Part shown: positions 8,612 to 16,640 of the stretch, one piece after another
Numbering within the stretch: position 1 is the first letter of the stretch
Layout: each line of letters begins with the position of its first letter
Assembly: GCF_000372965.1 (NCBI RefSeq)
Contig: NZ_KB890024.1
Location: 3,722,839 to 3,786,838, forward strand
DNA length: 64,000 nt
Direction of reading: 5' to 3'
From: Hoeflea sp. 108
GTDB lineage: Bacteria; Pseudomonadota; Alphaproteobacteria; Rhizobiales; Rhizobiaceae
The notes under the pieces: model-generated
Told to the model about the DNA's origin: nothing
Database searches by the model: none
The model's input: the letters and a program-made list of their open reading frames with translations, nothing else
Translations under genes and position numbers: made by a program

Positions 8612-9700
8612 ATGACCGTGACGCCTTCGGCGCGCGACTACAGCCTTGTGGGAGAAAGCGCGCGCCGCGCCGTCGAGAGCGGCCTTGCCGCCGCCGAGTG
8701 GTATCACACCGACATTCCGCGCAAGCAGATGAAGGAGCTGATGCAGCGCTCCGACGGCCCGGCCATCCGCGACACGGCAATCTGGCTCGGCCTGCTCATC
8801 GCCTTCGGTGCGGCCGGTGCAGCACTCTGGGGCAGCTGGTGGTGCGTGCCTTTCTTCCTCTGCTACGGCGTGCTCTACGGTTCGGCCACCGACTCGCGCT
8901 GGCATGAGTGCGGCCACGGCACGGCCTTCAGGACGCCATGGATGAACGACGCGGTCTACCAGATCGCCTGTTTCATGATCATGCGCAATCCGGTGACCTG
9001 GCGCTGGAGCCACACCCGCCATCACACCGACACCGTCATCGTCGGCCGCGATCCCGAAATCGCCGTCATGCGTCCGCCGGACCTTCTGCGCGTCGTGCTC
9101 AACTTCTTCGGCCTGCTCGACGCCTGGCACGCCATGGTCGACATGGTCCGCAACGCATCAGGCATCATCGGCAAGGAAGAGAAGACCTTCATCCCCGAAA
9201 GCGAGCAGCCCCGTGCCATCCGCATCGCCCGCATCTGGCTCGCGATCTATGTGGCAACCGTGGCACTCGCGCTTTATCTCGGCTCGTGGCTGCCGCTGAT
9301 GCTGGTCGGCCTGCCCCGCCTTTACGGCGCCTGGCACCACGTGCTGACCGGCCTGTTGCAGCATGGCGGCCTCGCCGACAACGTCGTCGACCACCGCCTC
9401 AACAGCCGCACCGTGCTGATGAACCCCATCAGCCGCTTCATCTACTGGAACATGAACTACCACGTCGAACACCACATGTTCCCGATGGTGCCCTATCACG
9501 CACTGCCGAAATTGCATGAGATGATCAAGCACGACCTGCCGGCGCCATCTCAGTCCATGTGGCAAGGCTACCGCGAAATGCTGCCGGCCTTCGTCCGCCA
9601 GCTCCGCAACGAGGACTATTTCGTCAAGCGCGAGCTGCCGCCGACGGCGCGGCCCTATCGCGAGGAGTTCCACAGCGAGGCAGCGCTTGCGGCCGAATAG
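8612..9700 (+). CDS. mocD: Membrane di-iron oxygenase of fatty-acid desaturase fold, MocD-like
   Basis: Probable oxygenase component of a three-part system with the next two genes. The 362-residue membrane protein has hydrophobic segments near residues 56-90 and 205-235 and all three histidine boxes of membrane di-iron enzymes. These are H98-x3-H102 (HECGH), H134-x2-HH138 (HTRHH) and H284-x2-HH288 (HVEHH). In rhizopine-using rhizobia MocD, with MocE and MocF, is needed to use 3-O-methyl-scyllo-inosamine, most plausibly by O-demethylation. The start at 8612 follows GGGAGAG. The Rieske ferredoxin gene follows after 43 bases. A lipid desaturase or alkane/sterol hydroxylase is an alternative from fold alone; the inositol context favours MocD. 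Confidence 0.83.
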   Translation: MTVTPSARDYSLVGESARRAVESGLAAAEWYHTDIPRKQMKELMQRSDGPAIRDTAIWLGLLIAFGAAGAALWGSWWCVPFFLCYGVLYGSATDSRWHECGHGTAFRTPWMNDAVYQIACFMIMRNPVTWRWSHTRHHTDTVIVGRDPEIAVMRPPDLLRVVLNFFGLLDAWHAMVDMVRNASGIIGKEEKTFIPESEQPRAIRIARIWLAIYVATVALALYLGSWLPLMLVGLPRLYGAWHHVLTGLLQHGGLADNVVDHRLNSRTVLMNPISRFIYWNMNYHVEHHMFPMVPYHALPKLHEMIKHDLPAPSQSMWQGYREMLPAFVRQLRNEDYFVKRELPPTARPYREEFHSEAALAAE

Positions 9701-9743
9701 CCTCCCAAGGCGCCCCGCATTCCAAAATCCCAGGGAGAGAGAC

Positions 9744-10058
9744 ATGAGTGACTGGATCGAGGCCTGTACGACTGAGGACATCGACGAGGAAGACGTGATC
9801 CGCTTTGACCATGCGGGCAGAAGCTTCGCCATCTACCGCAGCCCGGAAGACGAGTTCTTCGCCACCGACGGCCTGTGCACCCACGAGCAGATTCACCTCG
9901 CGCAGGGGCTGGTCATGGGCGACATCATCGAATGCCCCAAGCATAACGGCCGCTTCAACTACAAGACCGGCGCCGCTCGCGGCGCGCCCGTCTGCGTCAA
10001 CCTCCAGACCTATCCGGTCAAGGTCGACGGCGGCAAAGTCTTCATCCAGCTGGGTTGA
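9744..10058 (+). CDS. mocE: Rieske [2Fe-2S] ferredoxin, MocE-like
   Basis: Electron carrier between the reductase and the di-iron oxygenase. The 104-residue cytoplasmic protein has the two Rieske cluster motifs C45-x-H47 (LCTHEQ) and C64-x2-H67 (CPKHNG), with the normal spacing. It ends PVKVDGGKVFIQLG, as in small Rieske ferredoxins of ring-hydroxylating and MocE types. The ATG at 9744 follows GGGAGAGAGAC; the residues encoded upstream of it in the same frame do not look like protein. The reductase gene begins five bases after the stop, so the two are co-translated. The length and motifs also fit NirD-like proteins, but the neighbours exclude nitrite reductase. Confidence 0.9.
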   Translation: MSDWIEACTTEDIDEEDVIRFDHAGRSFAIYRSPEDEFFATDGLCTHEQIHLAQGLVMGDIIECPKHNGRFNYKTGAARGAPVCVNLQTYPVKVDGGKVFIQLG

Positions 10059-10063
10059 TCGAC

Positions 10064-11290
10064 ATGACTGCGGGAATGGTGATCATCGGTGCCGGCGAGT
10101 GCGGCACGCGCGCCGCCTTCGCCCTGCGCGAGGCGGGCTATGACGGCAAGGTCACGCTCATCGGCGCCGAATCCCACCTGCCCTATGAGCGCCCGCCGCT
10201 CTCCAAGGAAGCCATGACGGGCGACGAAGCGCCTTCGCTCAAGGCCATCGCCGATGCTGCGCGCCTGGCCGAGCACCGCATCGACCTCAAGGGCTCGACG
10301 AACGCCACCTGCATCGACAGGGCCAATCGTTCGGTGCGCCTCGCCGACGGTTCCGACCTCGCCTACGACAAGCTTCTGCTGGCCACCGGTGCCGTGCCGC
10401 GCAAACTGCCGCTTCAAGGCATGGGTCCGCGCTCGGTCTATCTCCGGACCTTCGACGACGCGCTCCTGATCCGCAGGCATCTTCGCCAAGGTGTCCACGC
10501 GGCCATCGTCGGTGGCGGTTTCATCGGCCTCGAGCTGGCAGCTTCGGCCCGCAAACTCGGCGCTGAGGTGACCGTCATCGAGGCACAACCCCGCATCCTG
10601 ATGCGCGGCGTGCCCGAGGAAATCGCCGCCATCGTCCATGACGCTCACACGGCCGCCGGTGTCGAGATCGTCTGCGGCGACGGCATCGCCTCAATCGAAG
10701 ACGACGGCGAGACCGTGCGCATCACACTGTCGAGCGGCCGCGCGATAGTGGCCGACCTCGCCGTCATCGGCATCGGTGCGATGCCGGTCACAGCACTCGC
10801 CGAAACTGCCGGCCTCGCCCTCAACAACGGCATCTCGGTCGACGCTCGTCTGCGCACCAGCGATGCCGAGATCTTCGCCGCCGGCGACTGCTGTTCCTTC
10901 CCGCTCGCCATCTATGGCGACCGCCGCGTCCGTCTCGAAGCATGGCGCAGCGCCCAGGAACATGGCGCACTCGCTGCCCGCAACATGCTCGGATCGGAAG
11001 AACCTCACGCCGGCGTGCCGTGGTTCTGGTCCGACCAGTACGGCCTTACCCTGCAGATCGCCGGCCTGCCCGACGAAGGCGAGCGCACTGTCCGCCGCGA
11101 TCTCGGTGACGGTGCTTTCATCCTGTTCCATCTCAAGAACGATGGCCGCTTGGTCGCCGCCAGCGGCATCGGCCCCGACAATGCGGTCGCCCGCGATATC
11201 CGGCTTGCCGAGATGCTGATCGGCAAGATGGCCAGCCCCGATCCCGAGGCCCTGGCGTCATCGGCCATCAAGCTGAAAAGCCTTCTCTGA
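10064..11290 (+). CDS. mocF: FAD-dependent ferredoxin reductase, MocF-like
   Basis: Passes electrons from NAD(P)H to the Rieske ferredoxin. The 408-residue protein has two dinucleotide-binding motifs: VIIGAGECGTRAAFALRE for FAD at the N-terminus and AIVGGGFIGLELAASARKLG for NAD(P)H in the middle. It also has the YERPPLSKEAM and FAAGDCCSFP segments of the oxygenase-coupled reductase family (BphA4, PdR), and a C-terminal reductase domain. The ATG at 10064 is used, close to the mocE stop; an ATG four codons on is possible. With mocD and mocE it completes a three-component oxygenase. No regulator binding site was seen inside the unit. Confidence 0.9.
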   Translation: MTAGMVIIGAGECGTRAAFALREAGYDGKVTLIGAESHLPYERPPLSKEAMTGDEAPSLKAIADAARLAEHRIDLKGSTNATCIDRANRSVRLADGSDLAYDKLLLATGAVPRKLPLQGMGPRSVYLRTFDDALLIRRHLRQGVHAAIVGGGFIGLELAASARKLGAEVTVIEAQPRILMRGVPEEIAAIVHDAHTAAGVEIVCGDGIASIEDDGETVRITLSSGRAIVADLAVIGIGAMPVTALAETAGLALNNGISVDARLRTSDAEIFAAGDCCSFPLAIYGDRRVRLEAWRSAQEHGALAARNMLGSEEPHAGVPWFWSDQYGLTLQIAGLPDEGERTVRRDLGDGAFILFHLKNDGRLVAASGIGPDNAVARDIRLAEMLIGKMASPDPEALASSAIKLKSLL

Positions 11291-11397
11291 GGCGACGTCA
11301 CACGGCTGACATCGAGCCGCGTTGCCAATAGATCATTGTTGCCCCCTGGCTGCGGATTCGCTTCGCGGCTCTCCCGCCTGCAACCTACGGAAAAGCC

Positions 11398-12249
11398 ATG
11401 TCCGAACGAAACTACGTGCTGTCTCTGTCCTGCGACGACAAGCCCGGCATCGTCGCCGCCGTCACCACCGAACTCGCCTCGATGGGCGCCAACATCGCCG
11501 AGAGCAGCCAGTTCTGGGACCGCCAGACCAACCGCTTCTTCATGCGCATCGCCTTTGCCGCCCCCGAGAAGCTCGACCGTGAAAGCGTCGAGCGCTCGCT
11601 GAAATCGCCCATCGACCGCTTCGGCATGAAGACCGCGCTCGTCGATCAGGCGCGCAAGCCGAAAATCATCGTCATGGTCTCCAAATTCGACCATGCCCTG
11701 CTGCACCTGCTCTACCAGATCCGCGTCGGCTGGCTGAACGCCGAGGTCGCGGCCATCGTCTCCAATCATGAGGATAGCCGCCGTACCGCCGAGATCGAGG
11801 GCATTCCGTATCATTGCTGGCAGGTCGCCAAGGACAACAAGGCCGAGCAGGAAGACAAGCTGTTGGCCCTGGTCAACGAGACCGGCGCCGAGCTGGTCAT
11901 CCTCGCCCGCTACATGCAGGTCTTTTCCGACAGCCTGTCGAAGCGGCTCTACGGCCGCGCCATCAACATCCACCACTCGTTCCTGCCGAGCTTCAAGGGC
12001 GCCAAGCCCTACCACCAGGCGCATGAGCGCGGCGTCAAGCTGATCGGCGCCACCGCCCACTACGTCACCTCCGACCTCGATGAAGGCCCGATCATCGAGC
12101 AGGAGACCGAACGCGTCAGCCACGCCATGACGGCGGACGATTTCGTCGCAGCCGGCCGCGACATCGAAAGCCGGGTGCTGGCCCGCGCGGTGAAGTACCA
12201 CCTCGAATCCCGCGTGGTCATCAACGGCCACAGGACCGTTGTGTTTTAA
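11398..12249 (+). CDS. purU: Formyltetrahydrofolate deformylase PurU
   Basis: Hydrolyses 10-formyl-tetrahydrofolate to formate and tetrahydrofolate in the cytoplasm. The 283-residue protein has the expected two parts. An N-terminal ACT regulatory domain begins LSLSCDDKPGIVAAVTTELA, and a formyltransferase-fold domain carries NIHHSFLPSFKGAKPYHQAH, with the Asn/His active site, and SDLDEGPIIEQ with the catalytic Asp. Length is normal. It lies 107 bases after mocF on the same strand. PurU genes are often next to demethylating oxygenases, where they recycle folate loaded with C1 units, so the position supports a demethylation role for the mocDEF-like enzymes. That link is inference. Confidence 0.93.
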   Translation: MSERNYVLSLSCDDKPGIVAAVTTELASMGANIAESSQFWDRQTNRFFMRIAFAAPEKLDRESVERSLKSPIDRFGMKTALVDQARKPKIIVMVSKFDHALLHLLYQIRVGWLNAEVAAIVSNHEDSRRTAEIEGIPYHCWQVAKDNKAEQEDKLLALVNETGAELVILARYMQVFSDSLSKRLYGRAINIHHSFLPSFKGAKPYHQAHERGVKLIGATAHYVTSDLDEGPIIEQETERVSHAMTADDFVAAGRDIESRVLARAVKYHLESRVVINGHRTVVF

Positions 12250-12304
12250 GCCTTTCCGCACTGGCATCCGGCCGGCAGTGGTGACACTGTCTGCCTGCCC
12301 GAGA

Positions 12305-12400
12305 GCAATTCCAGGAAAACCGTGCAGCGGTTTTCCGTCCGGATTGCTTGAGAGGACAGAGTGGGATCCGTGCTTCGCAGAAACGCGGGACCGACTCTGG
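12305..12400. repeat. RIME-like palindromic intergenic repeat
   Basis: Two adjacent palindromes. The first is GCAAT...GGAAAACCG-TGCAG-CGGTTTTCC...ATTGC at 12305-12347, with a perfect nine-base inner stem. The second runs 12357-12400 with CAGAGT/ACTCTG ends. This mosaic layout resembles the RIME elements common between genes in Rhizobiales. It fills most of the purU-galM gap. Confidence 0.7.
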
Positions 12401-12423
12401 GGGCAAGCTTGAGGAGTGTCAAA

Positions 12424-13443
12424 ATGCCGGTCAGCGAATTCGGAAGGATGCCCGATGGTTCGGTGGTCGAGGCCATCTCGATCGCGGCCGGGGGCATCGA
12501 AGCCAAGGTGCTCACCTTCGGCGCAACGCTCGCCAACCTCGTCGTCGCGACGCCAGGAGGCCCGCGCTCTGTCATTCTCGGCTTCGACAGCCTCGACGGC
12601 TACCTGACCCATAGCGGCTATTTCGGCGCCATCGCCGGGCGCTCGGCCAACCGCATAGCCGGCGGCCGCTTCACGCTCGACGGCACGGAACACCAACTCG
12701 ATCTCAACGAAGCCGGCCGCACCCACTTGCATGGCGGTTCGGACGGTTTCTTCCGCCGCAACTGGACGATTATCGACGTCAGCGAAAGCTCTGTGCTGCT
12801 CGGCCTGACCTCGCCTGACAGCGACCAGGGTTACCCCGGCAAGGTCATCGTCACCTGCCGCTATTCGGTCGACAAGAGCCGCCTGCGCATCGCGCTCGGC
12901 GGCCGCACCGATGCGCCCACCCTGATGAACCTCGCCACCCACGCCTATTTCAATCTCGACGGCTCAGGCTCGATCCTTGACCATCGCCTCAAGATCGCGG
13001 CCGAGGCCTATACGCCTGTCGATGCCGCGAGCATCCCCACTGGCGAGGTGCCGGCGGTCGACGGCAGCCTCTTCGATTTCCGCGAGATGCGCGCCGTCCG
13101 CAACGGCCCTGACGAAACGCATCAAGCCTACGACCACAATTTCGTGCTCGCCATGCAGCCGGCGCCCGAACCCTGGCATGCCGCCCGGCTGGAGGGACCG
13201 AGCTCCGGCATCCGTCTCGATCTCTGGACCACCGAACCCGGGCTGCAGTTCTACGACGGCGTCCACCTGCCCGTCGCCCCCACCCTGCGCGGCGGCATCG
13301 AAGGCGTCCGCCACGGCGCGCTCTGCCTCGAGCCGCAACGTTTCCCCGACGCGGCCAACCATCCGCATTTCCCGAGCGCCGTGCTCAGGCCCGGCGAGAT
13401 CTACTCGCAGATGACGGAATATCGTTTCTCGATGGTCGAGTGA
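12424..13443 (+). CDS. galM: Aldose 1-epimerase (mutarotase)
   Basis: Interconverts the alpha and beta anomers of aldoses such as galactose, glucose or arabinose. The 339-residue protein shows the GalM landmarks: NRIAGGRFTLDG, the LHGGSDGFFRRNW segment with the first catalytic His, NLATHAYFNLDGSG with the second, and the late YDHNFVL and CLEPQRFPDAANHP segments, the latter holding the catalytic Glu. The ATG at 12424 follows GAGGAG; 63 bases of open frame upstream overlap the palindromic repeat and are not thought to be coding. It converges on the SDR gene seven bases away. Its likely job is to supply the correct sugar anomer to that dehydrogenase after ChvE-type uptake. Confidence 0.92.
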   Translation: MPVSEFGRMPDGSVVEAISIAAGGIEAKVLTFGATLANLVVATPGGPRSVILGFDSLDGYLTHSGYFGAIAGRSANRIAGGRFTLDGTEHQLDLNEAGRTHLHGGSDGFFRRNWTIIDVSESSVLLGLTSPDSDQGYPGKVIVTCRYSVDKSRLRIALGGRTDAPTLMNLATHAYFNLDGSGSILDHRLKIAAEAYTPVDAASIPTGEVPAVDGSLFDFREMRAVRNGPDETHQAYDHNFVLAMQPAPEPWHAARLEGPSSGIRLDLWTTEPGLQFYDGVHLPVAPTLRGGIEGVRHGALCLEPQRFPDAANHPHFPSAVLRPGEIYSQMTEYRFSMVE

Positions 13444-13450
13444 GCGGGGC

Positions 13451-14221
13451 CTAGACCCACCCGCCATCGACGACGAAGTTCTGCGCCGTGCACATGCGCG
13501 AGTCGTCGGCCGCCAGAAACAGCGCCATGCGCGCGATGTCTTCCGGCGTCACCCGTCCCGAAAGACACTGCGCCTTGTCGATCTCGGCATTGGCGGCATC
13601 GTCGACCCAGAGATCGAGCTGGCGTTTTGTCATCACCCAGCCCGGCACCAGCGTGTTGACGCGGATGCCGTGCTTGCCCAGGTCGCGGGCGAAGGAGCGT
13701 GTCATGCCATGGATGGCCGCCTTCGACGCCGCATAGACAGGATAGCCGCCCGACGCCTTCATCCAGCCGATCGAACCGAAATTGACGATGGAGCCGCCGC
13801 CCGCGGCGGCCATGCCCGGAGCCACGGCCTGAATGGCGAAGAAAGCGTGGCGCATGTTCACCGCAACACGGCCGTCGAAATAGTCGGCCGTCACCTCGCG
13901 CCAATCGTGCCGGGTATCGTTCGCAGCATTGTTGACCAGCGCCTGCACGGGACCATGCAGTGCCTCGATCTCTGATATCGCGGCGCGATAGGCCTCGATG
14001 TCAGTGACGTCGCAGCGCCGAAACGCCACTGTTGCGCCGCCGTCGTTCAGTTCGGCCGCCAAGGCGTCGCCTTCGTCTTGCGCAAGGTCGACGAAGCCGA
14101 CCCTGGCCCCTTGGCCTGCAAATGCCCGCACCAGCGCCTCGCCGATACCAGTGGCCCCGCCTGAGATCAGCACCGACCGGCCCTTGAGGCTCGGATAGCG
14201 CCCGAACTGGTTCTCGCTCAT
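13451..14221 (-). CDS. SDR-family dehydrogenase, probably aldose 1-dehydrogenase
   Basis: NAD(P)-dependent short-chain dehydrogenase of 256 residues. It has the nucleotide motif ISGGATGIGEALVRAF, the LVNNAA motif, a catalytic Ser in NFGSIGW and the catalytic YxxxK in YAASK. The C-terminus FVVDGGWV is typical. Neighbouring gguC and the ChvE-GguAB importer suggest it oxidises an imported aldose (galactose, arabinose, fucose or xylose) to the lactone, as in the non-phosphorylated pathways of rhizobia. Substrate is inferred from context only. The stop of gguC-to-SDR order is reversed: this gene is downstream of gguC by 13 bases relative to transcription, so it ends the minus-strand operon. Confidence 0.87.
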   Translation of the reverse strand: MSENQFGRYPSLKGRSVLISGGATGIGEALVRAFAGQGARVGFVDLAQDEGDALAAELNDGGATVAFRRCDVTDIEAYRAAISEIEALHGPVQALVNNAANDTRHDWREVTADYFDGRVAVNMRHAFFAIQAVAPGMAAAGGGSIVNFGSIGWMKASGGYPVYAASKAAIHGMTRSFARDLGKHGIRVNTLVPGWVMTKRQLDLWVDDAANAEIDKAQCLSGRVTPEDIARMALFLAADDSRMCTAQNFVVDGGWV

Positions 14222-14234
14222 CGCCCTGGCCTCC

Positions 14235-15230
14235 TCACAACGCCCTGATGGCCACGGGCGCGCTCGCCCTGGCCTGCTTCAGCGGATTCCGCAGCGGCAG
14301 CCCGAAGCCCTCGGCCTCGATCTCGAACACATCGCCAGGCTCGGCCCGCACCCCGTCGGCGAAGGAGAGCGTTGCGGTGCCGAACATATGCACATGCACG
14401 TCGCCCGGCTGGCGAAACACGCCATATTTGAAATGATGGTGCTCAAGATTGGCAATGGTGTGGGACATGTTGGCCTCGCCCGACAGGAACGGCTTTTCCC
14501 ACACGGTCTTGCCGCCGCGCTGGATACGCGATGTGCCCCGGACGTCGGCCGGCAACTCGCCGATCAATATCTCGGGACCGAAGGAGGCGTTGCGCAACTT
14601 CGAGTGGGCCAGATAGAGGTAGTTGATCCGCTCCGTCACATGATCGGAAAACTCGTTGGCCAGCGCGAAGCCGATCCGGTAGGGCGTACCGTCATCGCCG
14701 ACCAGATAGACACCGGCGATCTCCGGCTCCTCGCCGGCGTCGAGCGCGAAATGCGGCGACACCAGCGGCTTGCCGGGATCGACCACCATGTTGCCGTTAC
14801 CCTTGTAGAACCATTCGGGCTGGACGCCTGCCTGCCCGCGGCCCGGCTTGCCGCCTTCGAGTCCCATGCGGAACATCTTCATGGAATCGGTCAGCTGTTC
14901 CTCGCCATCGGCCAAAGCCTTCTTGTGCATGCTGTCGCGCGTCGCGGCCGAGCCGAGATGGGTGAGCCCGGTTCCAGTGAGGTGCAGATGCGCCGGATCG
15001 GGATGCCGGACCGGCGACGACAGCTGTCCCGCCTTTTGCGCGGCCACCAGATCGACAGCTTCGCCAAGCCCGCGGTCGGCAACGACGGCGGCAAGCGTCG
15101 TCCCCGCCCGTACCGCTTCGAGCGCTAGCGCATAGATCGACTTGGCGTCGTTGACCAGCCGCGCAACCTCGCCGTCGCGGACCGCAACCCGCCCCCTGCC
15201 GTCAGCGGAGACAATCTGGGACATCAGCAT
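14235..15230 (-). CDS. gguC: GguC-family protein (FAH-like fold), sugar-acid metabolism
   Basis: Member of the GguC/AraD1 family encoded with the chvE-gguAB sugar importer in Agrobacterium and rhizobia. The 331-residue protein has an N-terminal domain with GLGEAVDLVAAQKAG and a C-terminal fumarylacetoacetate-hydrolase-like core. That core includes LDAGEEPEIAGVYLVG with a metal-ligand Glu pair, GFALANEFSDHV, and the terminal EPGDVFEIEAEGFGLPLRNP. A role as a dehydratase or hydrolase of sugar acids made by the neighbouring dehydrogenase is plausible, but the exact reaction is not known to me. The start at 15230 follows AAAGGAG and is preferred over a frame extension of 30 codons. Confidence 0.85.
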   Translation of the reverse strand: MLMSQIVSADGRGRVAVRDGEVARLVNDAKSIYALALEAVRAGTTLAAVVADRGLGEAVDLVAAQKAGQLSSPVRHPDPAHLHLTGTGLTHLGSAATRDSMHKKALADGEEQLTDSMKMFRMGLEGGKPGRGQAGVQPEWFYKGNGNMVVDPGKPLVSPHFALDAGEEPEIAGVYLVGDDGTPYRIGFALANEFSDHVTERINYLYLAHSKLRNASFGPEILIGELPADVRGTSRIQRGGKTVWEKPFLSGEANMSHTIANLEHHHFKYGVFRQPGDVHVHMFGTATLSFADGVRAEPGDVFEIEAEGFGLPLRNPLKQARASAPVAIRAL

Positions 15231-15383
15231 TTCGGCACTCCTTTCGTTTCGCCACAGCCGGCCTCGCATCCGACGATCGGCAAAAACCTTCTTCTCGCGC
15301 GGCAACTGCCGCACGTTCAAACTCTTGTCTTTCAGATAGCGGCGCCCGGCTTTCGCAGGCCCGCGCTCGGCCTCTCCCCGGGC

Positions 15384-16640
15384 CTATGTCTTCTTCTTGT
15401 TGTATAGGTCGAACGCCACCGCCCCGAGCAGCACCAGCCCCTTGATGACCTGCTGCCAGTCGATGTTGATGCCCATGATGCCCATGCCATTGTTCATCAC
15501 GCCCATGATGAACGCGCCGATGACAGCGCCGGCCACTTCGCCGACGCCGCCCATGGCGGAAGCGCCGCCGACAAACACGGCCGCGATCACGTCGAGCTCC
15601 ATGCCCGCGCCCGCCTTGGGCGTCGCCTGATTGAGGCGGGCGGCGTAGATCAGCCCGGCAAGCGCTGCCAGCATGCCCATGTTGACGAAGACGAGGAATG
15701 TCAGGCGCTCGGTGTGGATGCCCGAAAGCTTGGCAGCCTTCTCGTTGCCGCCCATGGCGAAGATACGTCGGCCAAAGGTCATGCGTTTGGTGATGAACAC
15801 GAACAGCGCAATCAGGATGCCCATCACGATCAGTACATTGGGCAGGCCCCTGTAGGACGCGAATTTGTACATCAGGAACATGATGATGCCTGCAATCACC
15901 AGGTTCTTGGCGACGAACAGGGCAAAGGGCTCGGCCTCGTAGCCATGGCTCTCCCGGCTTCTGCGGCTTTGCAGCGCAAAATACAGCATCGCCGCCACGA
16001 TCAGCACGCCGATCAGCAGGGTGGTGGTATGCAACGACAGGCCGGTGTTGGGGATCGCTGCGCCCGAAGCGTTGAGCTGCGGCTCGATGATCGTCCAGCG
16101 CCCGATCACGTCGGGAATGAAGCCGGCGCTGAGCATCTGGAAGCCGGTCGGGAACGGCCCGACCGAGCGGCCGCCGAGCAGCCACAAGAGCAGGCCCTTG
16201 AAAACCAGCATGCCCGCCAGCGTGACGATGAAGGAAGGGATCTTCATATAGGCGATGAAGTAGCCCTGCGCGCCGCCGATGACGCCGCCGACGGCGATGC
16301 AGCAGATGGCGGCAAGCAGCGGATGGAAGCCGTAGTCGACCATCAGCACGGCCGCCACCGCGCCGACGAAGCCGGCCACAGAGCCGACCGAGAGGTCGAT
16401 GTGCCCTGCCACGATGACCAGGAGCATGCCGAGCGCCATCACGACGATGTACGAATTCTGCAGCACCACATTGGTCAGGTTGACCGGCAGGAACAGGATG
16501 CCGTTGGTCATGACACCGAAAAAGCCCATGATCGCCATGAGCGCGAGCACCAGGCCGTACTGGCGCAAATTCTCCTTCATGGCATCGCGCGCCGTGGCCT
16601 TGGCCGCATTGGTGGTCGTGCCGGCGGTGTCAGTGCTCAT
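15384..16640 (-). CDS. gguB: Multiple-sugar ABC transporter permease GguB
   Basis: Inner-membrane channel of the ChvE-linked importer. At 418 residues it is longer than RbsC-type permeases and matches the XylH/GguB subgroup, with an inserted loop around SVGPFPTGFQMLSAGFIP and extra transmembrane helices. Family marks include HIDLSVGSVAGFVGA, IPSFIVTLAGMLVFKG and FVGGASAMGGVGEVAGA. The ATG (16638-16640) overlaps the gguA stop as ATGA, so the two are translationally coupled. It transports galactose, glucose, arabinose, xylose and related sugars in Agrobacterium; the same range is inferred here. Confidence 0.93.
   Translation of the reverse strand: MSTDTAGTTTNAAKATARDAMKENLRQYGLVLALMAIMGFFGVMTNGILFLPVNLTNVVLQNSYIVVMALGMLLVIVAGHIDLSVGSVAGFVGAVAAVLMVDYGFHPLLAAICCIAVGGVIGGAQGYFIAYMKIPSFIVTLAGMLVFKGLLLWLLGGRSVGPFPTGFQMLSAGFIPDVIGRWTIIEPQLNASGAAIPNTGLSLHTTTLLIGVLIVAAMLYFALQSRRSRESHGYEAEPFALFVAKNLVIAGIIMFLMYKFASYRGLPNVLIVMGILIALFVFITKRMTFGRRIFAMGGNEKAAKLSGIHTERLTFLVFVNMGMLAALAGLIYAARLNQATPKAGAGMELDVIAAVFVGGASAMGGVGEVAGAVIGAFIMGVMNNGMGIMGINIDWQQVIKGLVLLGAVAFDLYNKKKT

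Noticed and set aside
9744..10058. Rieske protein as nitrite reductase small subunit NirD
   Set aside because: The di-iron oxygenase upstream and the ferredoxin reductase five bases downstream fit MocDEF; no nitrite reductase genes are present.
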